Made by a program: the position numbers and the translations under genes. A stretch of 64,000 nucleotides of DNA from Limosilactobacillus gastricus DSM 16045 (lineage in GTDB: Bacteria; Bacillota; Bacilli; Lactobacillales; Lactobacillaceae): positions 1-64,000 of the forward strand of contig NZ_AZFN01000002.1 of assembly GCF_001434365.1 (NCBI RefSeq). Reading direction: 5' to 3'. A model generated the notes under the pieces. The model was given only the letters and a program-made list of their open reading frames with translations. It searched no databases and was not told the origin of the DNA. Numbering within the stretch: the stretch's first letter is position 1; each line of letters begins with the position of its first letter. Positions 54,897 through 63,790 of the stretch are shown here, piece by piece.

Positions 54897-55724
54897 ATGT
54901 ATATCAAAGGTGAAGAAGTAAAGAAAATTCGGAAGTCATTAGGACTTTCCCAAATTGAATTAGCAGCCGGAATTTGTTCCCAAGCGACCATTAGTTTGAT
55001 TGAAAAAGAAAATCGACTCCCTAAGAGCTCGACCCTTACTAAGATCTGTGATCGTTTGCAGATTCCGATTGGGCAAGTGATCGTTTATGATCACCAAACC
55101 ATGCAACAGAATTTAGATCAATTAGCCAAAGAACTAATGGTTGGGGAAGTTGACCAAGTCGAAACGGCCATGGGAAACATTATTTTTGATGACCTCACTA
55201 GTAAAGAAGAACAATTTGTTTATCAAGTCTACTCTGGTTTAGCTAAATTGCGTGCAGGGAAGAATAAAGAGGCCACATTTGAATTCCAAAATTTACTCGG
55301 CCAAGCCTATCAAGCCGATTTTTCGACTTATATTCCTTTAGTGATGTACGGTAATGGCTTAACCTATCTAGTCAATGAAGACCACCGGTATGCCGATGGG
55401 ATCTTTGATAATATTTATCAATCATTGCGGAATGTCACTTTAAGGACCAGTTATTGGAAAGTGATCTTGTATGCGGGTTTAGCTTCATCGATGTTAGAAA
55501 TGCAAAAACCAGGCCGGGCCTTAGAAATGATCAAGGTAGCTTGTGAGACTGCCCGTGAATTAGATTCGCTTTATCCGATGAGTGGACTATTCTTAATTAA
55601 GGCCCAGGTGGAACGGGCCTTGAAAAAAGAAGAAGAGTCTCAAGCTGATTTTAAGACCGCTCAACAACTAGCTGATTTGAATCATCAGACCTATGTTCAA
55701 CAACAGTTGAATCAATTTAATTAA
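54897..55724 (+). CDS. XRE-family regulator with TPR-like C-terminal domain, copy 2
   Basis: A 275-residue paralogue of the previous protein; the helix-turn-helix is nearly the same (GLSQIELAAGI ... SQATISLIEKENRLPK) while the C-terminal helical repeats have diverged. The pair probably arose by tandem duplication, leaving similar DNA recognition but different sensing. Targets unknown; the convergent glycosyltransferase and downstream adhesin are candidates by proximity only. Confidence 0.85.
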   Translation: MYIKGEEVKKIRKSLGLSQIELAAGICSQATISLIEKENRLPKSSTLTKICDRLQIPIGQVIVYDHQTMQQNLDQLAKELMVGEVDQVETAMGNIIFDDLTSKEEQFVYQVYSGLAKLRAGKNKEATFEFQNLLGQAYQADFSTYIPLVMYGNGLTYLVNEDHRYADGIFDNIYQSLRNVTLRTSYWKVILYAGLASSMLEMQKPGRALEMIKVACETARELDSLYPMSGLFLIKAQVERALKKEEESQADFKTAQQLADLNHQTYVQQQLNQFN

Positions 55725-55762
55725 AAATAAGCTCCCAGCATATTAGCCGGGAGCTTATTTTT
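55723..55762. terminator. Bidirectional terminator between regulator 2 and the glycosyltransferase
   Basis: AAAAATAAGCTCCC pairs with GGGAGCTTATTTTT around a 12-base loop; it overlaps the ends of both convergent genes. Confidence 0.9.
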
Positions 55763-56645
55763 AACGGGCTCCATGATATTGACTACCAAAGTGCAGCATT
55801 TCTTGAATAAGGTGGTAACCGTGACTATCAGTTAGATGGTTGGCTTCAAAGATCCGTTGATAATCTAGTAAAATTCTTTCAAATCGGTTTCTGGTAGGAA
55901 TATAGTCATAGCCGGCCATCACAAAGTCAGTCAACTTAATTTGAAAACATTTGATCAGGTCCTCCACGCGTTTATCGTCCATCTGACTGGTCATGACACT
56001 GGGAATCCCTTGCCGATAGATATAATGATTTTCGTTGATTAAGACGATTTTGTGAGCTTTCATAAAAAGTCGATGAATGCTGGCCTCATCTTCAAAAATC
56101 ATGCCCTCTGGAAACTGGAAGTGCTCTAATAATTCAGCCTTGAAGAGTTTGCAGAAAGGAACAATAAAGATCGAGGAGTTGGAATCCCAGTTCGATTGAT
56201 ATTCACAAGCTTCTTTCGGGGTAAGATCCTTTGTATAGAGATCACCATCCGTAAGATAGTAGTAAAAACAATCGTTAGCTTGATGAAAGACCTTATAATT
56301 GGTAACGGCAATGTCAGCGTGGTGACTGATTAAGTGATCATAAAGTATTTGCAAATAATCTTCGTCTAAGACGTCATCGCTATCGACAAAGGTGACATAG
56401 TCACCAGTCATCAGTTTAAGCCCATGATTGCGAGCGGCGGACGCTCCACGATTGGATTGGTGAACGACTTTAATGCGGTCATCTTCTTGAGCGAATTGAT
56501 CGCACATTTCACTTGAACCATCGGTCGAACCATCATCAATCAAGATGAGTTCAAAATCAGGAATGGTTTGGTGACGGACACTGTTAACAAATTCAGTAAA
56601 ATAGGGTGCCACATTATATACTGGGGCAATAATACTAATTAACAT
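55761..56645 (-). CDS. Glycosyltransferase family 2
   Basis: A 294-residue GT-A enzyme without membrane helices. It has the family start (ISIIAPVYNVAPYFTEFVNSV), DDGSTDGSSEMCD, and the metal-binding Asp motif FVDSDDVLDEDYL. Such enzymes add sugars to exopolysaccharide, teichoic acid or glycoproteins. No polysaccharide cluster surrounds it, so a role in decorating the nearby Ser/Thr-rich adhesin is possible but speculative. AAAGG precedes the ATG. Confidence 0.9.
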   Translation of the reverse strand: MLISIIAPVYNVAPYFTEFVNSVRHQTIPDFELILIDDGSTDGSSEMCDQFAQEDDRIKVVHQSNRGASAARNHGLKLMTGDYVTFVDSDDVLDEDYLQILYDHLISHHADIAVTNYKVFHQANDCFYYYLTDGDLYTKDLTPKEACEYQSNWDSNSSIFIVPFCKLFKAELLEHFQFPEGMIFEDEASIHRLFMKAHKIVLINENHYIYRQGIPSVMTSQMDDKRVEDLIKCFQIKLTDFVMAGYDYIPTRNRFERILLDYQRIFEANHLTDSHGYHLIQEMLHFGSQYHGAR

Positions 56646-56669
56646 TTGAATAAACCTTTCTACCTACCA

Positions 56670-56711
56670 AAATAGGATCATGATACGTTCTAGTTTATCA
56701 TGATCCTATTT
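56670..56711. terminator. Terminator of the EamA permease gene
   Basis: Perfect 16-bp stem (AAATAGGATCATGATA with its complement), 10-base loop. T-rich on both sides; positioned after the minus-strand EamA gene and upstream of the glycosyltransferase. Confidence 0.8.
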
Positions 56712-56727
56712 AATTTCTGCTAAATAA

Positions 56728-57615
56728 TTAATGTTTTATTTTTCGTAAGTGAACCAGATCCAGTTGCATCACGATGTTGGCCAAGATTAACAAGCTTCCG
56801 CCGATGATTAAATGGCTAGTGAGTTTGTCAAAGCCGAATAGAACGGAAAAGATACCCGCGAAAAGTGATTCAGTAATTAGGATTAAGCCAGCGGTGGCGG
56901 GATCGACCTGCCGTTGGCTAATAATTTGTAAACCTTGGGCGATAAAAGTAATCCCGATCGCTAAAATCGCTAAAGGAATAATGGCCGCCAGCCAGTTGAT
57001 TTGGTGAAAGGTAGCTCGTTCAAATAGGCAGGTACAAATGGTGCCTACGAAAAACTCCACTAGACCGATTAAGGTGATCACCACCCAAGGACTGGAAGCT
57101 TTACCTGCGTAACGACCAAAGACAATTAATTGGCCGGCCCAAAAAATGGCTCCGATTAAAGAGAGTAGATCACCACTTTGCAAATGTAGATCTGTCAAAG
57201 ATAAGCCCGAAATAAAGGCCGTACCGAAGATCGCGATTAGCATCGCTAGCCACTCTTTACGTTGGGGGCGTTCACGCCAGATGGCCCAAATAATAAAGGG
57301 AGCAATGATAACGTATAAAGAAGTGATAAAGGCGTTTTTGGCGGGCGTCGTATAGCGTAGGGCATCAGTTTGGAAATAATAACCGAGAAAACTGATGATC
57401 CCAGAAATAAGTCCCACGCGCAGGTCATAGGCCGTTAAGTGTTTGAGTTGCCGATGAAAGATGACTAGACCGGTAAGGGCGCATAAGCCTCCACGCCAGG
57501 CATTAATCATACTGGAATGCATACCAGCATTAATTGCTAATTGATCCAAAAAGTACGAAATTCCCCATAATAGGGCCACACAAATTAAGCCGAGTTTGGC
57601 CTGTTGCTTTGACAT
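56728..57615 (-). CDS. EamA/DMT-family permease
   Basis: A 295-residue membrane protein with ten helices in two EamA repeats. The N-terminal repeat contains LLWGISYFLDQLAI and the pattern LRYTTPAKNAFITSLYVIIAPF; the second ends in LITESLFAGIFSVLFGFDKLTSHLIIGGSLLI. The family exports metabolites or amino acids; substrate unknown. GGAGG precedes the ATG. Confidence 0.9.
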   Translation of the reverse strand: MSKQQAKLGLICVALLWGISYFLDQLAINAGMHSSMINAWRGGLCALTGLVIFHRQLKHLTAYDLRVGLISGIISFLGYYFQTDALRYTTPAKNAFITSLYVIIAPFIIWAIWRERPQRKEWLAMLIAIFGTAFISGLSLTDLHLQSGDLLSLIGAIFWAGQLIVFGRYAGKASSPWVVITLIGLVEFFVGTICTCLFERATFHQINWLAAIIPLAILAIGITFIAQGLQIISQRQVDPATAGLILITESLFAGIFSVLFGFDKLTSHLIIGGSLLILANIVMQLDLVHLRKIKH

Positions 57616-57887
57616 CGTGATGTCCTCCCTTGATGCTCTAGCAATATTCTAACAAATTTTGATGGCCGTGGATTTGAAAGATTATCAAGGGATAATTTTT
57701 TTGTTCACATACCCAATTATTAAAAGAACATTAATTTATCGGCATTTTAGCGTCATATAAATAGATAAATATGAAATTATTTTAACCGTTTCCGGAATAA
57801 ATACCGAATAATATGTTGCTAAATATATCATAATTGTTAAAATAGTTATATAAATTGTTATATTAATTTATTAAAGGAGGGCCAGAT
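57616..57887. other. AT-rich promoter region of the adhesin gene
   Basis: 272 bases. A promoter candidate is TTGCTA (57816-57821), 16-base spacer, TG-T-TAAAAT (hexamer 57838-57843). The first ~150 bases hold no frame or recognised element. Confidence 0.5.
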
Positions 57888-60800
57888 ATGGTTTCTAAGA
57901 ATAACAATCACCTATATGACGAAAAAATGAATCGGACTCACTTCAGTTTTTCGTTACGGAAGTTAAACATTGGGGTAGCTTCTGTCTTATTAGGGATTGG
58001 ATTTGGTTTCGGGGTAGTTAATCATAACGGGACCGTCGCACATGCCGATACAACTGATACGACATCAACGACGACGGATGCGACCCCTGCTAGTGATGCG
58101 TCAACCAGCAGTGCTAGTGCGACTTCAGCGACTACGACGAGCGCAGTTGCGGTTACGCCAACTTCTGCAGCTACTTCGTCTAGTGCGAACGATGCTTCCA
58201 GTGCCGCTGACTCATCAAGTACGTCTTCAGCATCCTCTGATGTTGCTACAAACGATCTAGATCAAGCGATTTCTGCTGATGCGATTGACCAAGGCTACAT
58301 CACTTCCGAAACGGATTTGACCAACGCTGCACATACCCTATCAGGACACGTTTACATCGCTGATTATGGGACTTACTCTACGATGTCCAACGGGATGACG
58401 GATGCTCCTGATGGGACCAAGGTCTACATGCAATGGATGGATACTGATGGGGCTATTTCACCGATCTATGTAGCAACTACCCACAGTAATATTGGGACCT
58501 CAGCTGGTCAAGGTGGGGCTGGTTTATATGCCTTTAATTTGAGTAGCTCTTCTAAAGGAAATGTCGTTAAAGATGGCTGGACCGATGCCAACGGCAAGGT
58601 GCACGTTTATAATGCCACCGCTGGTCAATACTACCGTTTATGGGTCGTGGATACTAAGGCGGCTGATGGAAATACTTTGACCATGTTCCGGCAAGCTGGT
58701 GGGTTTTACGCTGGCTCATGGGTTAATTCATTTACCACATCGAACCTAGGTCAATTCCCATTGGCTGGTACGAACATGCAACGGACGGCTGTCTTCATGT
58801 ACGAATTGCCAGAAGGGGTTACCAACCAAGGTGACAATGGGGTTTCATACATGACTACTTCTGCTGACCAGTGGAAGACCTATGATCAAGGGACCTTAAG
58901 TGCTCCGGCAGTTACTGGTGCTAAGACCACCGATGGGACCACTTCAGCTGGGCTTTCCATCTCTGGACGAGTTTGGTTAGAATCGACGGCTGGTAATGCA
59001 GCTAATTCTGGGACTGGTCCAAACTATAATCCTGCCATGGGTGATGGTGCGGCTAGTGGCTACACGGTGGTGGCATCTGTCTTGACCGAAGAAGGGGCGA
59101 CTGCATACAAGAATTCAGTATCATCGTTAGATAACAGTTTGCAAGCTGCTGCTGCAAAAGAATTATTAGAAGCCCATCCCGAATACATCGCAGAAACCGT
59201 TAAAACGACGACCGACTCAAATGGTCAATACTCTTTAGCCTTTTCTTCGGATGCCATCACTAGTGCGGCCAATCAACATGAAGCCATTTACATGTTTGTC
59301 ATGGATAAGAACGGTAATGTGGTGACCGCATATTCTCCATATACCACGACCCTTTTCCGGTCACCAAATGTAACTGGGACTTCATCGCTTAGTCCTCAAA
59401 TTGTTCCGGCCTATAATGCGGCTGCCTTTAATTCACCATCTTGGTACAACGTTAACTTTGCAGTGGTACCAAATACGATTGTGAACCTTGATATCACGAA
59501 CTATGATACAACTAATAATCCAGCTTCCTATGGTGATACGGCCAACGTTAAGTTAAGTGATTATTCTGCCTCAGGAAGTGGACAACTCTCAGCTTTAGAT
59601 GACTCGATTAAATGGACGTCCTCTAATGACAGTAGCTTCTCATTAAGCGTGCCAGTTTCTAGCATTAATGATGGTTCCTTAGCGAACCTAACTATTTCAG
59701 CTGACGGGAAGACGGTTACGACGGCGGATGGCCAATCATATACTTTCGATGAAGCCATCCCAGAAGGAACTGTCTTTACCGCATCCTTAGTTGAAGGGAC
59801 GGTGACGGTAGCTGCTGACTCCTTCATGGTGAAGACCACGGACGCTAAGAAGTATGAACCAAACTATGCCGACCAAACAGTGGCCGCTGGACAAACTGCT
59901 TCAGTTACTCCAACTTTTACTGATAAAGAAGGTAATACTGTTACCTTACCAGAAGGGACGACCTTTACTTCTTCAGCAACTGATGCCAACGGCTCATCTG
60001 CTTCAGCCTGGGCAACTCTTGATCCAACGACTGGGGAAATCGTTTACACGCCAAGTGCTGATCAAGCTTCTGGCGACTATGAAGTACCAGTGACCGTTAC
60101 TTATGCAGATGGTTCCACTGACCAAGTGACCGCTACAGTTCACGTGACGAACCAAGCAGCTGATTACACGCCAGTTTATGACAATGATGGTCATAAGTAC
60201 GTTAAAGCGGGAGACTCAGTTGACTTCCCAGCACCAACCTTTACTGATAAGGATGGTAATACGGTAACGGTACCTAGTGGTACTACCTTCACCGCTGGCG
60301 ATACTAGCTTCCCAGGAACGGTCACGGTTGACCCAACGACAGGAGCAATCACCGCTACAGCCAATGATGGTGCAACTGCCGGTGATTACACGGTGCCAGT
60401 AACGGTTACATACCCAGATGGCACGAGTGAAGTGGTTAATGCAACTGTTACCGTGGTACCAGCTCCAGATAAGGTGACGACCACGACGGTGCCATACACG
60501 ACGACATACACGGCTGACCCAACTAAGGACGCCGGGGTACAAACAGTGGTTACTGAAGGTCAAAATGGCTCAACGACGACCACGACGACATACACGGTTA
60601 ATCCAACTACGGGTGAATTGACACCAACATCAACGACGACCCAAACTGATCCAGTGAATGAAGTTGTGTCGGTTGGGACTAAGACGCCTGCTGACAACAA
60701 GACTCAAGCTGATACAAACGAACCAGCGTACGCTGACACGACCGTTCCAGCCGGTCAAACGGCAACGACTAACCCAACTTTCACGAATGGGACTCCAGAA

Positions 60801-63146
60801 GGTGCTACTTACTCAGTCGACAATACTAATGCTCCATTCGTAACCGTTGACCCAACCACCGGTGCTTTAACTGCTGCACCATCAGTTGACCAAGCTCCTG
60901 GTGAGTACACGGTACCAGTTACGGTTACTTACTCTGATGGTTCTACGGATACGGTTGATGCTAAGATCACAGTGACGGATAACGAAGCCGCAACTCATGA
61001 AGCCCAAGGTGGTGATGTAACGAAGCCATACGGTGAAGCTACGACGGCTGATGATGTTACTAACGCTGTTAAGATCACGCCAGATGATGATGTAGCTAAG
61101 AATGCGACGGTTACGGTAGATGATCCAACCACCTTACCAGATGGTAAGACGCCAGGAACCGTAGAAGTTCCAGTTACGGTTACTTACCCAGATGGATCGC
61201 AAGACCACACCACGGTTTCGGTAACAACGAAGGAACCTGGTCAAACGGTTACGGACGCTGAATCACACGATGCCCAAGGTGGCGAAGTCAACAAGCCATA
61301 CGGGGAAGCAACCACGGCAGAAGATGTGACGAGTCAAGTTACCATCACACCGGATGATGATGTGGCTAAGAACGCGACGGTAACGGTAGATGATCCAACG
61401 ACCTTACCAGATGGTAAGACACCAGGAACCGTTGAAGTACCAGTCACAGTTACTTACCCAGATGGATCGCAAGATCATACGACAGTGAAGGTCACTACAG
61501 ATACTTCCGACGCTGATAAGTACGAACCACAAGGTCAAGATCAAACTGTTAACCAAGGTGATACACCAAAGGCGGAAGATAGTATTTCTAACAAGGGTGA
61601 CTTGCCAGATGGTACTAAGTACGACTGGAAAGAAACGCCAGACACTAACACGCCAGGGGACAAGACGGCTACAGTAGTTGTTACTTACCCAGATGGATCG
61701 CAAGATGAAGTTCCAGTCACGATCCACGTTACGACGGATGCTGATACGCATGACGCCCAAGGTGGTCAATTAACGAAACCATACGGTCAACCAACGACCG
61801 CTGAAGATGTGACGAGTCAAGTTACCATCACCCCGGATGATGATGTGGCTAAGAACGCGACGGTAACGGTAGATGATCCAACGACCTTACCAGATGGTAA
61901 GACACCAGGAACCGTTGAAGTACCAGTCACAGTTACTTACCCAGATGGATCGCAAGATCATACGACAGTGAAGGTCACTACAGATACTTCCGACGCTGAT
62001 AAGTACGAACCACAAGGTCAAGATCAAACTGTTAACCAAGGTGATACACCAAAGGCGGAAGATAGTATTTCTAACAAGGGTGACTTGCCAGATGGTACTA
62101 AGTACGACTGGAAAGAAACGCCAGACACTAACACGCCAGGGGACAAGACGGCTACAGTAGTTGTTACTTACCCAGATGGATCGCAAGATGAAGTTCCAGT
62201 CACGATCCACGTTACGACGGATGCTGATACGCATGACGCCCAAGGTGGTCAATTAACGAAACCATACGGTCAACCAACGACCGCTGAAGATGTGACGAGT
62301 CAAGTTACCATCACCCCGGATGATGATGTGGCTAAGAACGCGACGGTAACGGTAGATGATCCAACCACCTTGCCAGATGGTAAGACATCTGGAACAGTAA
62401 CTATTCCAGTTACGGTCACTTACCCAGATGGCTCACAAGATCATACGACTGTCACGGTAACAACTGAAAAGAGCCAAGCGGAAACAAATGATCCACAAGG
62501 CCAAGATGTTAACACGACAGTTGGTAAGACGCCAGATGCGGCTGATGCGATCAAGAACAAGGGTGACTTACCAGACGGCACTACCTACACTTGGAAGGAA
62601 ACGCCTGATGTAACGACGACTGGTGATAAGCCAGCAACAGTCGTAGTAACTTACCCAGATGGTTCTCAAGATGAGGTTCCAGTCACGATTCATGTGACGA
62701 ACCCAACTGCAGAAGGTCAAGATATTACGACACCTAAGAACCAAGTTCCAGATGCTAGTGATGGCATCAAGAACAAGGATGAGATGCCGGATGGGACTAA
62801 GTACGAATGGAAGGAAACGCCAGACGTATCCAAGACGGGTCAAACTACTGGCACGGTTGTGGTAACCTTCCCAGATGGTACGCAAACGGAAGTTCAAGTA
62901 ACTATTACGATTACTGATTACCAAACTAACACGGTCACAACGACTTGGAATGACAATGACCAAGTCTTGACAACAACTACTTCTACGGCAACGAATGCTA
63001 GTGCAGCAACAACGGAAGAAACGAAAGCTCAATTACCACAAACTGGTAATGATCAAAGTGAAGTAACTACGATTGCTGGTCTTATGGCAGCAAGTATGGT
63101 TGGTTTGCTTGGCTTGGCTAAGTTCCGTAAGAAGGAAAACAAGTAA
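57888..63146 (+). CDS. LPXTG-anchored surface protein with YSIRK-type signal and Rib/YPDG-like repeats
   Basis: A 1752-residue cell-wall protein, probably an adhesin. The signal peptide has the YSIRK/GS pattern (FSLRKLNIGVASVLLG) and likely ends at AHA (residue ~54). Residues ~55-120 are Ser/Thr/Ala-rich. Residues ~140-650 form a large N-terminal region with two SGHVYI/SGRVWL segments that I do not recognise. From ~660 to ~1690 come repeats: Asn-poor modules with VTVTYADGSTD, then alternating Rib-type (KPYG..TTAEDVT, VTVDDPTTLPDGKTPGTV) and YPDG modules. The sortase motif LPQTG is at residues 1716-1720, followed by a helix and KFRKKENK. AAAGGAGGG precedes the ATG. Confidence 0.95.
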   Translation: MVSKNNNHLYDEKMNRTHFSFSLRKLNIGVASVLLGIGFGFGVVNHNGTVAHADTTDTTSTTTDATPASDASTSSASATSATTTSAVAVTPTSAATSSSANDASSAADSSSTSSASSDVATNDLDQAISADAIDQGYITSETDLTNAAHTLSGHVYIADYGTYSTMSNGMTDAPDGTKVYMQWMDTDGAISPIYVATTHSNIGTSAGQGGAGLYAFNLSSSSKGNVVKDGWTDANGKVHVYNATAGQYYRLWVVDTKAADGNTLTMFRQAGGFYAGSWVNSFTTSNLGQFPLAGTNMQRTAVFMYELPEGVTNQGDNGVSYMTTSADQWKTYDQGTLSAPAVTGAKTTDGTTSAGLSISGRVWLESTAGNAANSGTGPNYNPAMGDGAASGYTVVASVLTEEGATAYKNSVSSLDNSLQAAAAKELLEAHPEYIAETVKTTTDSNGQYSLAFSSDAITSAANQHEAIYMFVMDKNGNVVTAYSPYTTTLFRSPNVTGTSSLSPQIVPAYNAAAFNSPSWYNVNFAVVPNTIVNLDITNYDTTNNPASYGDTANVKLSDYSASGSGQLSALDDSIKWTSSNDSSFSLSVPVSSINDGSLANLTISADGKTVTTADGQSYTFDEAIPEGTVFTASLVEGTVTVAADSFMVKTTDAKKYEPNYADQTVAAGQTASVTPTFTDKEGNTVTLPEGTTFTSSATDANGSSASAWATLDPTTGEIVYTPSADQASGDYEVPVTVTYADGSTDQVTATVHVTNQAADYTPVYDNDGHKYVKAGDSVDFPAPTFTDKDGNTVTVPSGTTFTAGDTSFPGTVTVDPTTGAITATANDGATAGDYTVPVTVTYPDGTSEVVNATVTVVPAPDKVTTTTVPYTTTYTADPTKDAGVQTVVTEGQNGSTTTTTTYTVNPTTGELTPTSTTTQTDPVNEVVSVGTKTPADNKTQADTNEPAYADTTVPAGQTATTNPTFTNGTPEGATYSVDNTNAPFVTVDPTTGALTAAPSVDQAPGEYTVPVTVTYSDGSTDTVDAKITVTDNEAATHEAQGGDVTKPYGEATTADDVTNAVKITPDDDVAKNATVTVDDPTTLPDGKTPGTVEVPVTVTYPDGSQDHTTVSVTTKEPGQTVTDAESHDAQGGEVNKPYGEATTAEDVTSQVTITPDDDVAKNATVTVDDPTTLPDGKTPGTVEVPVTVTYPDGSQDHTTVKVTTDTSDADKYEPQGQDQTVNQGDTPKAEDSISNKGDLPDGTKYDWKETPDTNTPGDKTATVVVTYPDGSQDEVPVTIHVTTDADTHDAQGGQLTKPYGQPTTAEDVTSQVTITPDDDVAKNATVTVDDPTTLPDGKTPGTVEVPVTVTYPDGSQDHTTVKVTTDTSDADKYEPQGQDQTVNQGDTPKAEDSISNKGDLPDGTKYDWKETPDTNTPGDKTATVVVTYPDGSQDEVPVTIHVTTDADTHDAQGGQLTKPYGQPTTAEDVTSQVTITPDDDVAKNATVTVDDPTTLPDGKTSGTVTIPVTVTYPDGSQDHTTVTVTTEKSQAETNDPQGQDVNTTVGKTPDAADAIKNKGDLPDGTTYTWKETPDVTTTGDKPATVVVTYPDGSQDEVPVTIHVTNPTAEGQDITTPKNQVPDASDGIKNKDEMPDGTKYEWKETPDVSKTGQTTGTVVVTFPDGTQTEVQVTITITDYQTNTVTTTWNDNDQVLTTTTSTATNASAATTEETKAQLPQTGNDQSEVTTIAGLMAASMVGLLGLAKFRKKENK
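61350..62365 (+). repeat. 483-bp tandem duplication within the adhesin gene
   Basis: Bases 61350-61882 are identical by eye to 61833-62365 (offset 483, or 161 codons). Each unit encodes one Rib-type plus one YPDG-type module. The identity at synonymous sites shows a very recent duplication; neighbouring modules at 61007-61250 and 62500-62930 are diverged. Confidence 0.92.
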
Positions 63147-63159
63147 TTAAATAATTACT

Positions 63160-63195
63160 AAAAAACGACGATCGAATTTTCGGTCGTCGTTTTTG
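63160..63195 (+). terminator. Terminator of the adhesin gene
   Basis: AAAAACGACGATCG with CGGTCGTCGTTTTT, then T residues. Confidence 0.88.
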
Positions 63196-63202
63196 TGTAT
63201 AG

Positions 63203-63234
63203 AAAAAGCCGGTGGAAATGGCTTCACCAGCTTC
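63203..63234 (-). terminator. Terminator of the minus-strand Usp gene
   Basis: On the minus strand AAGCTGGTG pairs with CACCGGCTT, followed by TTTTC. Confidence 0.7.
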
Positions 63235-63247
63235 TGGTTAGTTAATA

Positions 63248-63727
63248 TTATTTCTTAGCATTTTCAACCGGTTCATTATCTAAACCGGTCCGAACTACCA
63301 AGACGTCACAAACGGCGGTCCGGGTAACGTATTCCGTAACAGAACCAATTACGACTCGTTCCACTGCGTTAAGCCCCGTCGCACCAATCATGATTAAATC
63401 TGCGTGCATTTTAGCTGGAACTTCCTTAGCGATCAAGGTCTTAGGTGCCCCATATTCGATGGTGTATGAAACATTTGCAACGCCTTGCTCCTTGGCGTAA
63501 GCAACATAATCATCTAAGGTCTTCTTAGCCGTATCGGTAACTTGTTCCACCATTGAACTATCAAAACTAGAGATGTTTTGGAAAGCCCGCGTATCAACCA
63601 CGTGTAGTAGTTGAAGTTCGGTATCATCACCGTTCCGTTTTGCAACTGCAACTGATTTTTTAAAAGCTAATTCCGCTTCTTTTGATCCATCAACTGGTAC
63701 CAAAATGTGTTTATATTCTTGTGACAT
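63248..63727 (-). CDS. Universal stress protein, UspA family
   Basis: A 159-residue Usp with the start HILVPVDGSKEAELAF and a complete ATP-binding loop GATGLNAVERVVIGS (G-2x-G-9x-G-S), so nucleotide binding is expected. It is better conserved at this loop than the copy at 606-1070. GGGGG precedes the ATG by about 7 bases. It lies between the adhesin and a membrane protein. Confidence 0.93.
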   Translation of the reverse strand: MSQEYKHILVPVDGSKEAELAFKKSVAVAKRNGDDTELQLLHVVDTRAFQNISSFDSSMVEQVTDTAKKTLDDYVAYAKEQGVANVSYTIEYGAPKTLIAKEVPAKMHADLIMIGATGLNAVERVVIGSVTEYVTRTAVCDVLVVRTGLDNEPVENAKK

Positions 63728-63790
63728 TTTCGGTTACCCCCTTATCTTTATATCTATATTTTACTACCTTTTAAAGGGATAATAAAGCGC

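Noticed and set aside
57616-57887. Tandem repeats or CRISPR-like arrays in the AT-rich region before the adhesin.
   Set aside because: No regular spacing or repeated unit is present; no CRISPR array or cas gene is seen anywhere in the window.
61404-62252. Two identical 121-residue open frames on the minus strand of the adhesin gene.
   Set aside because: They are shadows of the duplicated repeat unit and have no ribosome sites.
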